Under the pieces are notes generated by a model. It was not told where the DNA came from, ran no database searches, and saw nothing but the letters and a program-made list of their open reading frames with translations. Positions 1 to 7,026 of a stretch of DNA of 52,662 nt are shown here, in pieces; within the stretch, counting starts at the first letter, position 1, and every line of letters begins with the position of its first letter. The DNA comes from Allolucifera butyrica (GTDB taxonomy: Bacteria > Bacillota > Negativicutes > Sporomusales > UPPP01). Location: the NCBI RefSeq assembly GCF_900476375.1, contig NZ_UPPP01000080.1, forward strand, positions 1 through 52,662. Direction: 5' to 3'. The translations under genes and the position numbers were made by a program.

Positions 1-415
1 TCAAGAGGACAACCAGCCGGAAGAAATTTAGAGCGAAGTTGAAATACTTTGCTGAATGGCTCTATCAAAATATGCACACTGAGATAGGAGACTTAATCAA
101 GCAGATAAATGCCAAGCTGGCTGGGCACTACCGCTACTATGGGGTGACCGACAACAGCAACGGAATTCATGCGTTTGGATACCGCATACGGCGCAAGATA
201 CTTGAAGTGCTCAATCGTAGAAGCCAAAAGAACAGCCTGACTTGGGAAGGATTTGCAAAACTCGAGGAGAGATTCCCGCTAGTTAACGCGAGAATCTATG
301 TAAATATCTATGGCTAGACGTAAGTAAATGCTGCTATGAAGAGCCGGATGCCTTAATAGGGCAAGTCCGGTTCTGTGAGGGTTGCGCGTCGCAAGGCGCG
401 TTTCTACTCGACCTG
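1..415 (+). mobile_element. 3' end of a group II intron
   Basis: The window opens inside a group II intron. The end of the intron-encoded protein (stop at 317) is followed at about 341-373 by a domain V-like hairpin, with GAGCCGG and CCGGTTC arms around a short loop. A domain VI-like hairpin follows (TTGCGCG...CGCGTT, about 379-403). The 3' splice site is probably near 413-415, before CTGACTTACTG. The 5' part lies outside the window. A decayed copy of the same 3' end is at 36311-36384. Confidence 0.8.
3..317 (+). CDS. ltrA: Group II intron reverse transcriptase/maturase, C-terminal part
   Basis: The reading frame is open to the left edge, so this is the last 104 residues of an intron-encoded protein. 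The visible part holds the maturase (X) and C-terminal region: the segment HYRYYGVTDNSNGIHAFGYR followed by LNRRSQK and LTWEGF, which is characteristic of LtrA-type maturases. The protein helps the intron RNA splice and supports retrotransposition into DNA. The reverse-transcriptase domain with its YADD motif is outside the window. Intron domains V and VI follow directly, as expected. Confidence 0.85.
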   Translation, partial: KRTTSRKKFRAKLKYFAEWLYQNMHTEIGDLIKQINAKLAGHYRYYGVTDNSNGIHAFGYRIRRKILEVLNRRSQKNSLTWEGFAKLEERFPLVNARIYVNIYG

Positions 416-503
416 ACTTACTGCTGTCCCCTGACTTACTGACTTATAAACTGACTCATGCTGATGTAGGGTCCTGAAACTAATCCGAGTTGAGGGGGAA
501 CGC

Positions 504-2429
504 ATGGATAATCTAAATGGCAGCCTAAAAGCGGAACCGGTGCGTCTTGCACTAATTTATACTTATCCTAAAATGGCGGAGACATTCTCCGCGTTGGCAA
601 AGCAGGAAAATCTCAAACCATACGTCGCTTTTGCAGCACTTGATGAAGCCGCCGCTATTGCAAAAGAAATTGAACCGAATATAGACGCTATTCTCAGCCG
701 AGGAGGGACTGCGGAATATATCAAACAAGCAGTGTCGGTTCCTGTAATCTCTATCCCCATTACTCCGTTTGACGCTGTAAAATCAATAAATAGCATAAAG
801 GATATCGGCAAAAAGATAGCTCTTTTTAATTATGGAAGTAACATGTACGGTATTCGAGATATCGAAAATATGTTTAATGCAACGATTCGCGAATATACTT
901 TTTTTAATGAACAGGAAATAGAAGCAGGTATAATCAATGCAAAGTCGCATGGAATCGAAATTGTTATTGGCGGTATAATTACCATCAACCTGGCGGAGCA
1001 GCACGGCTTGAAGGGAGTCTTAATTGAAAGCGGTGAAGAAGCGGTTTACCGGTCAATGATTGAAGCAATCCATATAGTTGAGGCAAGTCGCATGGAACGC
1101 CGTAAAGCTGTAAGGTTTAAAGCTGTGCTTGATTCGATTGCGGAAGGCATTATTTTCACTGATGATCAGAACCGGGTTATTGTGTACAATCCAGCGGCCG
1201 AGCGAATTTTTCGATTGCCGGAAAGGGCAGTAGTCGGAAGCTTTGTTCAAGAGACAATTCCGAATACCAGGATGCACACTGTTTTTGAAACTGGAAAATC
1301 TGAGTTAGGTGAGTTGCAAGAAATTCATGGCGGGATCATCGCAACAAGTCGTAGCCCTATTTTTCTTGATGGAAAACCAATCGGGGTAGTTAGTGTATTT
1401 GAGGACATTACTAAGATCCAGCAATTGGAACAGCAGATACGAAAGCAAATTCATGCTAAAGGTTTTGTTGCAAAACACCGCTTTCAAGATATTCTGACAG
1501 TTAACCCGCAGGTATCTGAAGTTAAAGAACTGGCTGCGTTATATGCAACTACCGATTCCTCTGTATTGATTGAAGGGGAATCGGGCACCGGAAAGGAGCT
1601 GTTTGCCCAGAGTATTCATAATGCGAGCAAACGGGCTGGCCGACCGTTTGTTGCCGTAAACTGCGCAGCGATTCCGGAATATCTGTTGGAAAGCGAACTA
1701 TTCGGCTACGAAAGCGGTGCATTCACAGGGGCTAAAAAAGGAGGAAAGCAGGGCCTCTTTGAACTGGCGCATAACGGCACAATATTTCTTGACGAAATAG
1801 GAGAAATCCCGAAGGCATTACAGGCCAGATTGCTGAGGGTATTGCAGGAAAAAGAAATTATGCGGGTTGGCGGCGACAAGCTGATACCTGTGGATATACG
1901 CATTATAAGTGCGACAAACAAAAATCTTGAGAGTAAAATAGAGCAAGGAGAATTTCGGGACGATTTATACTATCGGCTAAATGTATTCAGTCTGAAATTA
2001 CTTCCGCTTAGAGAACGGAAGGAAGATATTCCGTTACTTGCGTCGTCTTTTTTGCAGCAGCTTAATGCTCATGCTGACTATGAGCTATTGGAAAAGGAGT
2101 TGGCTCCGGCGTTGAAGGCATACAATTGGCCGGGTAACATCCGTGAACTGCGCAATATATGCGAGCGGTTAGCTTTACTGCTCGAACGTCCGGAACAAAA
2201 ACTGACTTCAACGGAGCTGTTTAAAAAAGTGATGAATGTATTCCCGGTTGACGATGGAGATTCATTAACTGTGAGAATAGAGCTCGAAGGCAATTTAAAG
2301 CAAGTAATCGACAGTGTAGAGAAAAAAATTCTCGATTATATGCTTGAAAAATACGGGCGCGATCAAGATGCAGTAGCGAAAAGATTGGGGATTGGCCGAA
2401 CTACTCTTTGGCGAAAAATAAATACGTGA
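504..2429 (+). CDS. Sigma-54-dependent activator with PrpR-type sensor domain
   Basis: A 641-residue enhancer-binding protein. Residues about 10-190 resemble the PrpR N-terminal ligand domain ([18 protein letters not shown]). Residues about 200-310 form a PAS domain. The AAA+ domain follows with Walker A GESGTGKE, the sigma-54 contact motif GAFTGA and Walker [11 protein letters not shown] Fis-type helix-turn-helix ends the protein ([18 protein letters not shown]). The ATG follows a GAGGGGG ribosome site. It lies just upstream of the CoA-transferase/lyase/MFS operon, which has a -24/-12 promoter, so it very likely activates that operon in response to a small organic acid. The ligand is not known. 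Confidence 0.9.
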   Translation: MDNLNGSLKAEPVRLALIYTYPKMAETFSALAKQENLKPYVAFAALDEAAAIAKEIEPNIDAILSRGGTAEYIKQAVSVPVISIPITPFDAVKSINSIKDIGKKIALFNYGSNMYGIRDIENMFNATIREYTFFNEQEIEAGIINAKSHGIEIVIGGIITINLAEQHGLKGVLIESGEEAVYRSMIEAIHIVEASRMERRKAVRFKAVLDSIAEGIIFTDDQNRVIVYNPAAERIFRLPERAVVGSFVQETIPNTRMHTVFETGKSELGELQEIHGGIIATSRSPIFLDGKPIGVVSVFEDITKIQQLEQQIRKQIHAKGFVAKHRFQDILTVNPQVSEVKELAALYATTDSSVLIEGESGTGKELFAQSIHNASKRAGRPFVAVNCAAIPEYLLESELFGYESGAFTGAKKGGKQGLFELAHNGTIFLDEIGEIPKALQARLLRVLQEKEIMRVGGDKLIPVDIRIISATNKNLESKIEQGEFRDDLYYRLNVFSLKLLPLRERKEDIPLLASSFLQQLNAHADYELLEKELAPALKAYNWPGNIRELRNICERLALLLERPEQKLTSTELFKKVMNVFPVDDGDSLTVRIELEGNLKQVIDSVEKKILDYMLEKYGRDQDAVAKRLGIGRTTLWRKINT

Positions 2430-2433
2430 TATG

Positions 2434-2447
2434 TTTCAAATATGAAA
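2434..2447 (+). promoter_or_regulatory. Candidate activator-binding dyad (TTTCA-N4-TGAAA)
   Basis: A perfect dyad TTTCAAATATGAAA lies just after the activator stop codon and about 140 bp upstream of the -24/-12 promoter, a normal distance for a sigma-54 enhancer site. A looser TTTC-N7-GAAA copy is at 2523-2537. Assignment to the upstream activator is inference from position. Confidence 0.4.
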
Positions 2448-2548
2448 AACGAATTTCAAAAAAGAATAATGGATGCAGTGTGTTAAAACTATAGGCTTGA
2501 TTGAAGAGTCAAGTATGTTTTCTTTCCAAAAATGAAAATAGATGTTCG

Positions 2549-2592
2549 AAAGCATGCCAATACTAAAGGATTTTAGTATTGGCATGCTTTTT
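2549..2592 (+). terminator. Long perfect hairpin with T-run between activator gene and operon
   Basis: Arms of 19 bp (2549-2567 and 2572-2590), including GCATGCCAATACTAAA and its exact complement, enclose the loop GGAT and run into five T residues. It can end transcription of the activator gene. The right arm also carries the -24 element of the next promoter, so hairpin and promoter share bases. Confidence 0.65.
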
Positions 2593-2594
2593 GC
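2579..2594 (+). promoter_or_regulatory. Sigma-54 (-24/-12) promoter of the CoA-transferase operon
   Basis: The sequence TTGGCATGCTTTTTGC matches the sigma-54 consensus TGGCAC-N5-TTGC. The GG is at 2581-2582 and the GC at 2593-2594, with the required spacing. Transcription should start near 2606. The neighbouring sigma-54 activator gene supports the assignment. Confidence 0.85.
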
Positions 2595-2632
2595 GTTTAA
2601 ATAAAGCGAAACCCCAATAAGGAGATGGAGAT

Positions 2633-3832
2633 ATGAGTAATCGCAAAGGAGCACTGGAAGGTTTGACGGTGCTGGATTTAACCAGGGTATTAGCAGGGCC
2701 ATTTTCCACAATGATGCTGGCCGATATGGGGGCCAATGTCATTAAGATCGAAGAAGCCGGTAAAGGTGCGGATGAACGCCAAATGGGGCCGTTTCAAAAC
2801 GGTGAAAGCGCTTATTTTATGAATCTAAACCGCAATAAAAAGGGGGTTACTTTGAACCTGAAAGATCCGAAGGGCAAGGAAGTCTTTAAAAAGCTTGTCC
2901 GGAAGGCTGATATCGTGGTTGAAAACTATCGGCCCGGTACAATGAAAAAACTTGGCCTGAGTTATGACGTGCTTAAAGAAATTAATCCCCGGATTATTTA
3001 CGCGGCGGTTTCAGGTTTCGGACAATACGGTCCTTATACCAAGCGGCCGGGATATGACATTATTAGCCAAGCTATGAGCGGTCTTATGAGCACAACCGGC
3101 TGGCCCGGCGGTGAGCCTACCCGGTCGGGAACCGCGATGGGAGATGTACTCGGGGGACTATCCGTAACTATTGGCATTTTGGCTGCCGTATATAACAGAA
3201 ATCATACCGATCAGGGGCAAATGGTCGATGTAGCGCTGGTGGATTCGGCGGTGGCGAGCCTTGAAATCATCAATATGATTTATTTTGTCGAGAAAAGATT
3301 ACCACAGCGCATAGGAAACCGCTATGAATCGGTCTATCCTTATGATTCCTTCCAGGCGAAAGATGACCTGGTTATCATCGGTGCTGGCAATGACAAGTTG
3401 TGGGGCTTGTTCTGCGGCGTAATTGGCTGTCCCGAACTAACTAGTCATCCCGATTTTCTGCGGTCACGTGATCGGGTGGAGAATCATGAAGCCGTCAAGA
3501 AAATCGTTGAAGAGTGGACACAAACAAAAACGGTTGAAGAAGTGGTGGATGAACTCTTAGCGGCCGGCATACCCGCAGCACCAATTTATAACATCGAGCA
3601 GGTTGCACAAGATCCCCATATCGCAGGTGCCCGGGAGATGTTCGTTAAGACGGAGCATCCAAAGGCAGGCGCAGTAACCCTGACCGGTTCGCATATCAAG
3701 CTTTCCGACACGAATCCGGCTATTCAAACTCCTGCTCCCAGCCTAGGCCAGCACAACCATGAGGTTTTGGCGGAGTTGGCCGGACTGACGGAAGCTGAGA
3801 TTGAAGAGCTCAAGTTGCGTGGGACCATTTAA
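2633..3832 (+). CDS. Family III CoA-transferase (CaiB/BaiF)
   Basis: A 399-residue class III CoA-transferase, the usual length of the family. Such enzymes move CoA from an acyl-CoA donor to a carboxylic acid through a mixed anhydride on a conserved aspartate. Here that residue is Asp171 in GTAMGDVLGG. The N-terminal LEGLTVLDLTRVLAGP is diagnostic. The ATG follows an AAGGAG site, about 27 bp after the predicted sigma-54 start. With the next gene it probably activates a dicarboxylic or hydroxy-acid substrate to its CoA ester, which the lyase then splits. The exact acid cannot be read from the sequence. Confidence 0.9.
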   Translation: MSNRKGALEGLTVLDLTRVLAGPFSTMMLADMGANVIKIEEAGKGADERQMGPFQNGESAYFMNLNRNKKGVTLNLKDPKGKEVFKKLVRKADIVVENYRPGTMKKLGLSYDVLKEINPRIIYAAVSGFGQYGPYTKRPGYDIISQAMSGLMSTTGWPGGEPTRSGTAMGDVLGGLSVTIGILAAVYNRNHTDQGQMVDVALVDSAVASLEIINMIYFVEKRLPQRIGNRYESVYPYDSFQAKDDLVIIGAGNDKLWGLFCGVIGCPELTSHPDFLRSRDRVENHEAVKKIVEEWTQTKTVEEVVDELLAAGIPAAPIYNIEQVAQDPHIAGAREMFVKTEHPKAGAVTLTGSHIKLSDTNPAIQTPAPSLGQHNHEVLAELAGLTEAEIEELKLRGTI

Positions 3833-3875
3833 TTAACATAAAAAACTTGTTGATCAATAATTTGAGGTGAATAAC

Positions 3876-4787
3876 ATGATTGCTTTGCCCAAGAACATTG
3901 AATTTGTGGAGGTTGGTCCTCGCGACGGATTCCAAAATATAAAAGAGTTTATTCCCACGCAAACCAAGTTAGCGGTAATTGAGAAAATGATTGCTGCCGG
4001 AGTGCGGACCATGGAAGTGACATCTTTCGTTCATCCCAAGGCTATCCCTCAAATGGTGGACGCGGCGGAGGTGGCTAAAGCCATTGTTGCTAACTATCAG
4101 GATCACGGCCTAAAGGCAATGGCCTTAGTTCCTAACCTGACGGGGGCCAAAAAAGCGTATGAGTGCGGTATTAAGGAAGTTACCTATGTCATATCCGCCA
4201 GCGAGAAGCACAACATGGCTAATATTAACCGCACCCGGGAGCAGTCTTTGGCGGATTTGCAAGGCATCACTGCCGAAATGCCGGATTTGAAAATAAGGAT
4301 CGGTGTGGCAACCTCCTTTGGATGCCCCTTCTTGGGGAAGGTGGACTATGACTTGGTTCTCAGCCTGATCGAGGCGGTGGTGGGCTACGGGGTAGATTCC
4401 ATTATTCTCTGCGATACCATTGGCATTGCTAATCCTAAGCAAGTATCTGAGTTGGTGACAGCCGTGAAAGAAAAATTTAAGAATATTAGGCTTGGTCTGC
4501 ACCTGCATGATACCCGGGGAATGGGCCTTGCCAATACGTTAGCTGGCTTAGAGGCAGGTGTAACCATCTTTGAAACATCGGTCGGTGGACTTGGCGGCTG
4601 CCCCTTTGCGCCGGGGGCCGCGGGAAACACGGCCTCCGAGGATATGATCAATATGCTTCATGCCATGGACATTGCCACAGGGGTTGACCTGGACCAATAT
4701 CTGGAGGCAGTCAAGATTGTGCGTGAGCAAATCCAGCCGGTTCTTACTGGACATATGGCCTATGCTTGTAAGTACGGGAATGTCTAG
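3876..4787 (+). CDS. Hydroxymethylglutaryl-CoA lyase-like enzyme
   Basis: A 303-residue DRE-TIM metallolyase of the HMG-CoA lyase type. It has the RDGFQN loop (Arg16, Asp17), the metal ligands His209 and His211 in HLHD, the catalytic-loop cysteine Cys242 in GGLGGCPFAPG, and Asn251. HMG-CoA lyase splits HMG-CoA into acetyl-CoA and acetoacetate; close relatives use other 3-hydroxy-3-methyl acyl-CoAs. I chose the ATG at 3876, which sits behind GAGGTG, over an in-frame GTG nine bases upstream. It follows the CoA-transferase by 43 bp in one operon. Confidence 0.85.
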   Translation: MIALPKNIEFVEVGPRDGFQNIKEFIPTQTKLAVIEKMIAAGVRTMEVTSFVHPKAIPQMVDAAEVAKAIVANYQDHGLKAMALVPNLTGAKKAYECGIKEVTYVISASEKHNMANINRTREQSLADLQGITAEMPDLKIRIGVATSFGCPFLGKVDYDLVLSLIEAVVGYGVDSIILCDTIGIANPKQVSELVTAVKEKFKNIRLGLHLHDTRGMGLANTLAGLEAGVTIFETSVGGLGGCPFAPGAAGNTASEDMINMLHAMDIATGVDLDQYLEAVKIVREQIQPVLTGHMAYACKYGNV

Positions 4788-4901
4788 GTTGGTAATATCG
4801 AATCCCTTGTTAAGCGGCGTATAGAAGGGAGGGGAACAAAAACTGTAATTTACGGAAACAGAGAAATGGATTAAACGACTAAAAATTGGGGGTATGGTTA
4901 A

Positions 4902-6131
4902 GTGAATGAGCTAATGGGTCAATCGAATAAAAATCAGAAATGGACTATGTTATGTTTAATGTGGCTGACAATGTTTGTCTCATATCTTGATCGGGTTAAT
5001 ATTGCCGTCGCCGGACCAACTATGATGCATGATCTGAATATGAGCCCGTGGATATTCGGTAGTGTCTTGTCCTCATTTACTTTTGGCTATGCGCTAATTC
5101 AAATTCCGGGTGGATATTTGGCAGATAAATTCGGAGCCAAACGGATGATGCTTATAGCAATTATTTGCTGGTCAATCTTTACAGGATTGACAGGAGTTGT
5201 TTCGTCAGTAAGTTTGTTGATTGCGGTACGCGTATTATTCGGTATAGGAGAAGGCATAGCTCTTGGGGCCCAATTCAAGCTGGTTGCCGACTATTTTTCC
5301 TCAGAAGAACGTTCCTCAGCGAATGCTTTCTTCTTGACTGCACTGGCAATTGGACCGGCTTTTGTGGGACCAATTGCGGCATGGATCATCGGTTTGACCG
5401 GGTGGAGGGAACTGTTCCTATATTTTACTATTCCGGGTTTGGTTATGGCGGTTTTACTTTTTAAATTTTTGCCCGAAAAACCGGTGGCAGGGGTAGTCCA
5501 TACTGAAATTCTGAACAAACACGGTTCAAAAGCAGGGTGGAAAGATATAGTAACTTATCCGACGGTCTGGCTTTTGTTTTTTACTTATATGTTTTTTAAC
5601 ATAGCCTTTTGGGGATTTCTTCTTTGGATACCCAGTTATTTGAGTCTTGCCCGTCATATTGAATTGAAAACAATGGGATTTTATGCATCAATGCCTTATA
5701 TCTTTGGATTCTTTGGAATGATCATTTTGGGTTGGCTCGGAAACAAAATTATGAAACATCAAACGTCTTTAGTTGCCGTTGGTTACCTAATGACGGGTTT
5801 CGCGCTTTATGTCGCTTTTACCCAGGAATCAGCGCTGGGCTGTCTGGCGGCCCTATCCTGTGCCGGATTTTTCCTATATGGCGGTTTTGGCCCGTTCTGG
5901 GCAACAGCGCAAGACCAAATACCTGATGAATTGCGCGCTACCTTTAGCGGTTTCGTGAACTTCGGCGGGCAAATAGGAGGCTTTTTCGCCCCTATAGTCG
6001 TTGGCGCGATCGTTTCGTTTACGGGATCTTTTTGGGGTGGTTTCCTATTTTTGATTAGTGGACTTATACTGGCGGCTGGCATGCTGTTTATATTGCAGAT
6101 CCTTTCGGCGCGTTCGCGAATACTTCGTTAG
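4902..6131 (+). CDS. MFS transporter, anion:cation symporter type
   Basis: A 409-residue major facilitator protein with about 12 membrane segments. Its start (SYLDRVNIAVAGPTM) and GGYLADKFGAKR loop resemble the ACS family, which imports sugar acids and organic acid anions. The GTG start is behind TTGGGGG; an in-frame ATG four codons later is possible. As third gene of the operon it probably imports the acid that the CoA-transferase and lyase degrade. Substrate unknown. Confidence 0.85.
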   Translation: MNELMGQSNKNQKWTMLCLMWLTMFVSYLDRVNIAVAGPTMMHDLNMSPWIFGSVLSSFTFGYALIQIPGGYLADKFGAKRMMLIAIICWSIFTGLTGVVSSVSLLIAVRVLFGIGEGIALGAQFKLVADYFSSEERSSANAFFLTALAIGPAFVGPIAAWIIGLTGWRELFLYFTIPGLVMAVLLFKFLPEKPVAGVVHTEILNKHGSKAGWKDIVTYPTVWLLFFTYMFFNIAFWGFLLWIPSYLSLARHIELKTMGFYASMPYIFGFFGMIILGWLGNKIMKHQTSLVAVGYLMTGFALYVAFTQESALGCLAALSCAGFFLYGGFGPFWATAQDQIPDELRATFSGFVNFGGQIGGFFAPIVVGAIVSFTGSFWGGFLFLISGLILAAGMLFILQILSARSRILR

Positions 6132-6213
6132 TATAGAGTAGTTAAACAGCCTCTAAAGCTTATGAAGTAATATGATTGAACTCATGCTAGTGAGCCAAAC
6201 TAAGCCTTAGAGA

Positions 6214-6250
6214 AGAAATAGTCCGGTAACTGCGGTTGCCGGATATTTCT
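6214..6250 (+). terminator. Hairpin terminator after the MFS gene
   Basis: AGAAATA...TATTTCT outer arms and TCCGGTAAC/GTTGCCGGA inner arms form a stem of about 16 bp. No long T-run follows, so termination may be partial. Confidence 0.5.
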
Positions 6251-6354
6251 ATACTATGCATGCAAGGGGGCAGGTTGCTTGTCCCTCCAATAAATTGTGA
6301 AATTGCTTCTTATCGGAACATTACATATTTCTGGTTAATTTGTATAAAATAAAT

Positions 6355-6386
6355 ATGACAATATTGTCATATGACATGATTGTCAT
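6355..6386 (+). promoter_or_regulatory. Two tandem TetR-type operators
   Basis: Two adjoining dyads, ATGACAATATTGTCAT (6355-6370) and ATGACATGATTGTCAT (6371-6386), share ATGACA/TGTCAT arms. They lie just downstream of a TATAAAAT -10-like box (about 6342-6349) and upstream of the TetR gene. Binding there would repress the tetR-rph transcript. That the neighbouring TetR protein binds them is inference. Confidence 0.7.
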
Positions 6387-6430
6387 ATTCGGCATGTTAT
6401 GCTATGATGGCTTTAAAAGGAGATGATGGC

Positions 6431-7024
6431 GTGCCGAAAGACACTTTCCATAATTTGAGTGATGATAAGAAACGGAAAATTTTTGATGCTGCCGTACAGG
6501 AATTTTCAACCCGACGTTTCAGCGAGGCGTCCATCAACCAGATCGTGAAGGCTGCCGGCATACCCCGAGGAAGTTTTTACCAGTATTTCAGCGGTAAAGA
6601 AGACATCTTTTGTTATATGTTCGAAGAGATTCTAAAAGAAAAACGGGATGTTATCCGCCAGTCAGAATCCGTTGACCCGGATGCCGACGTTTTTGAAATT
6701 TGTATACAAGCAACCGGCGCTTCCTTCGAATGGGGGCGCTTGAATCCGAAATATAGCCAGATAGGAATGCTGATGGAGATAGACAACAGTGAGTTTATTA
6801 CCAAACTTCGCGGCGCGTCATTCGAAGGTTTGCGAAAAATGATCGAGCGCGATAAAAAGCGCGGCCTCATAAAGCCGGAAACCGATTCCGACCTGGTCGC
6901 GGATATGATTTATGCCCTGATCTGGAAGCAGTATTCCTTGGTTGGGTTTAACGAAGAACTGTTCTTAGAAAAGGTTAACGATGGCTTCAAGATAATCAGG
7001 GAAGGAATTGCGGGAGGGAAGTAG
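6431..7024 (+). CDS. TetR-family repressor
   Basis: A TetR regulator of 197 residues from the GTG at 6431, which sits eight bases after AAGGAG. A TTG further upstream would place the operator inside the gene. The N-terminal helix-turn-helix is clear (SINQIVKAAGIPRGSFYQYF, then SGKEDIF). The C-terminal ligand domain is not assignable. The rifamycin phosphotransferase gene starts 2 bp after its stop, so the two are one transcript, probably self-repressed through the tandem dyads at 6355-6386. Confidence 0.85.
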   Translation: MPKDTFHNLSDDKKRKIFDAAVQEFSTRRFSEASINQIVKAAGIPRGSFYQYFSGKEDIFCYMFEEILKEKRDVIRQSESVDPDADVFEICIQATGASFEWGRLNPKYSQIGMLMEIDNSEFITKLRGASFEGLRKMIERDKKRGLIKPETDSDLVADMIYALIWKQYSLVGFNEELFLEKVNDGFKIIREGIAGGK

Positions 7025-7026
7025 AT

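Noticed and set aside
3867..3875. GTG start for the HMG-CoA-lyase-like gene
   Set aside because: It overlaps the GAGGTG ribosome site that serves the ATG at 3876.
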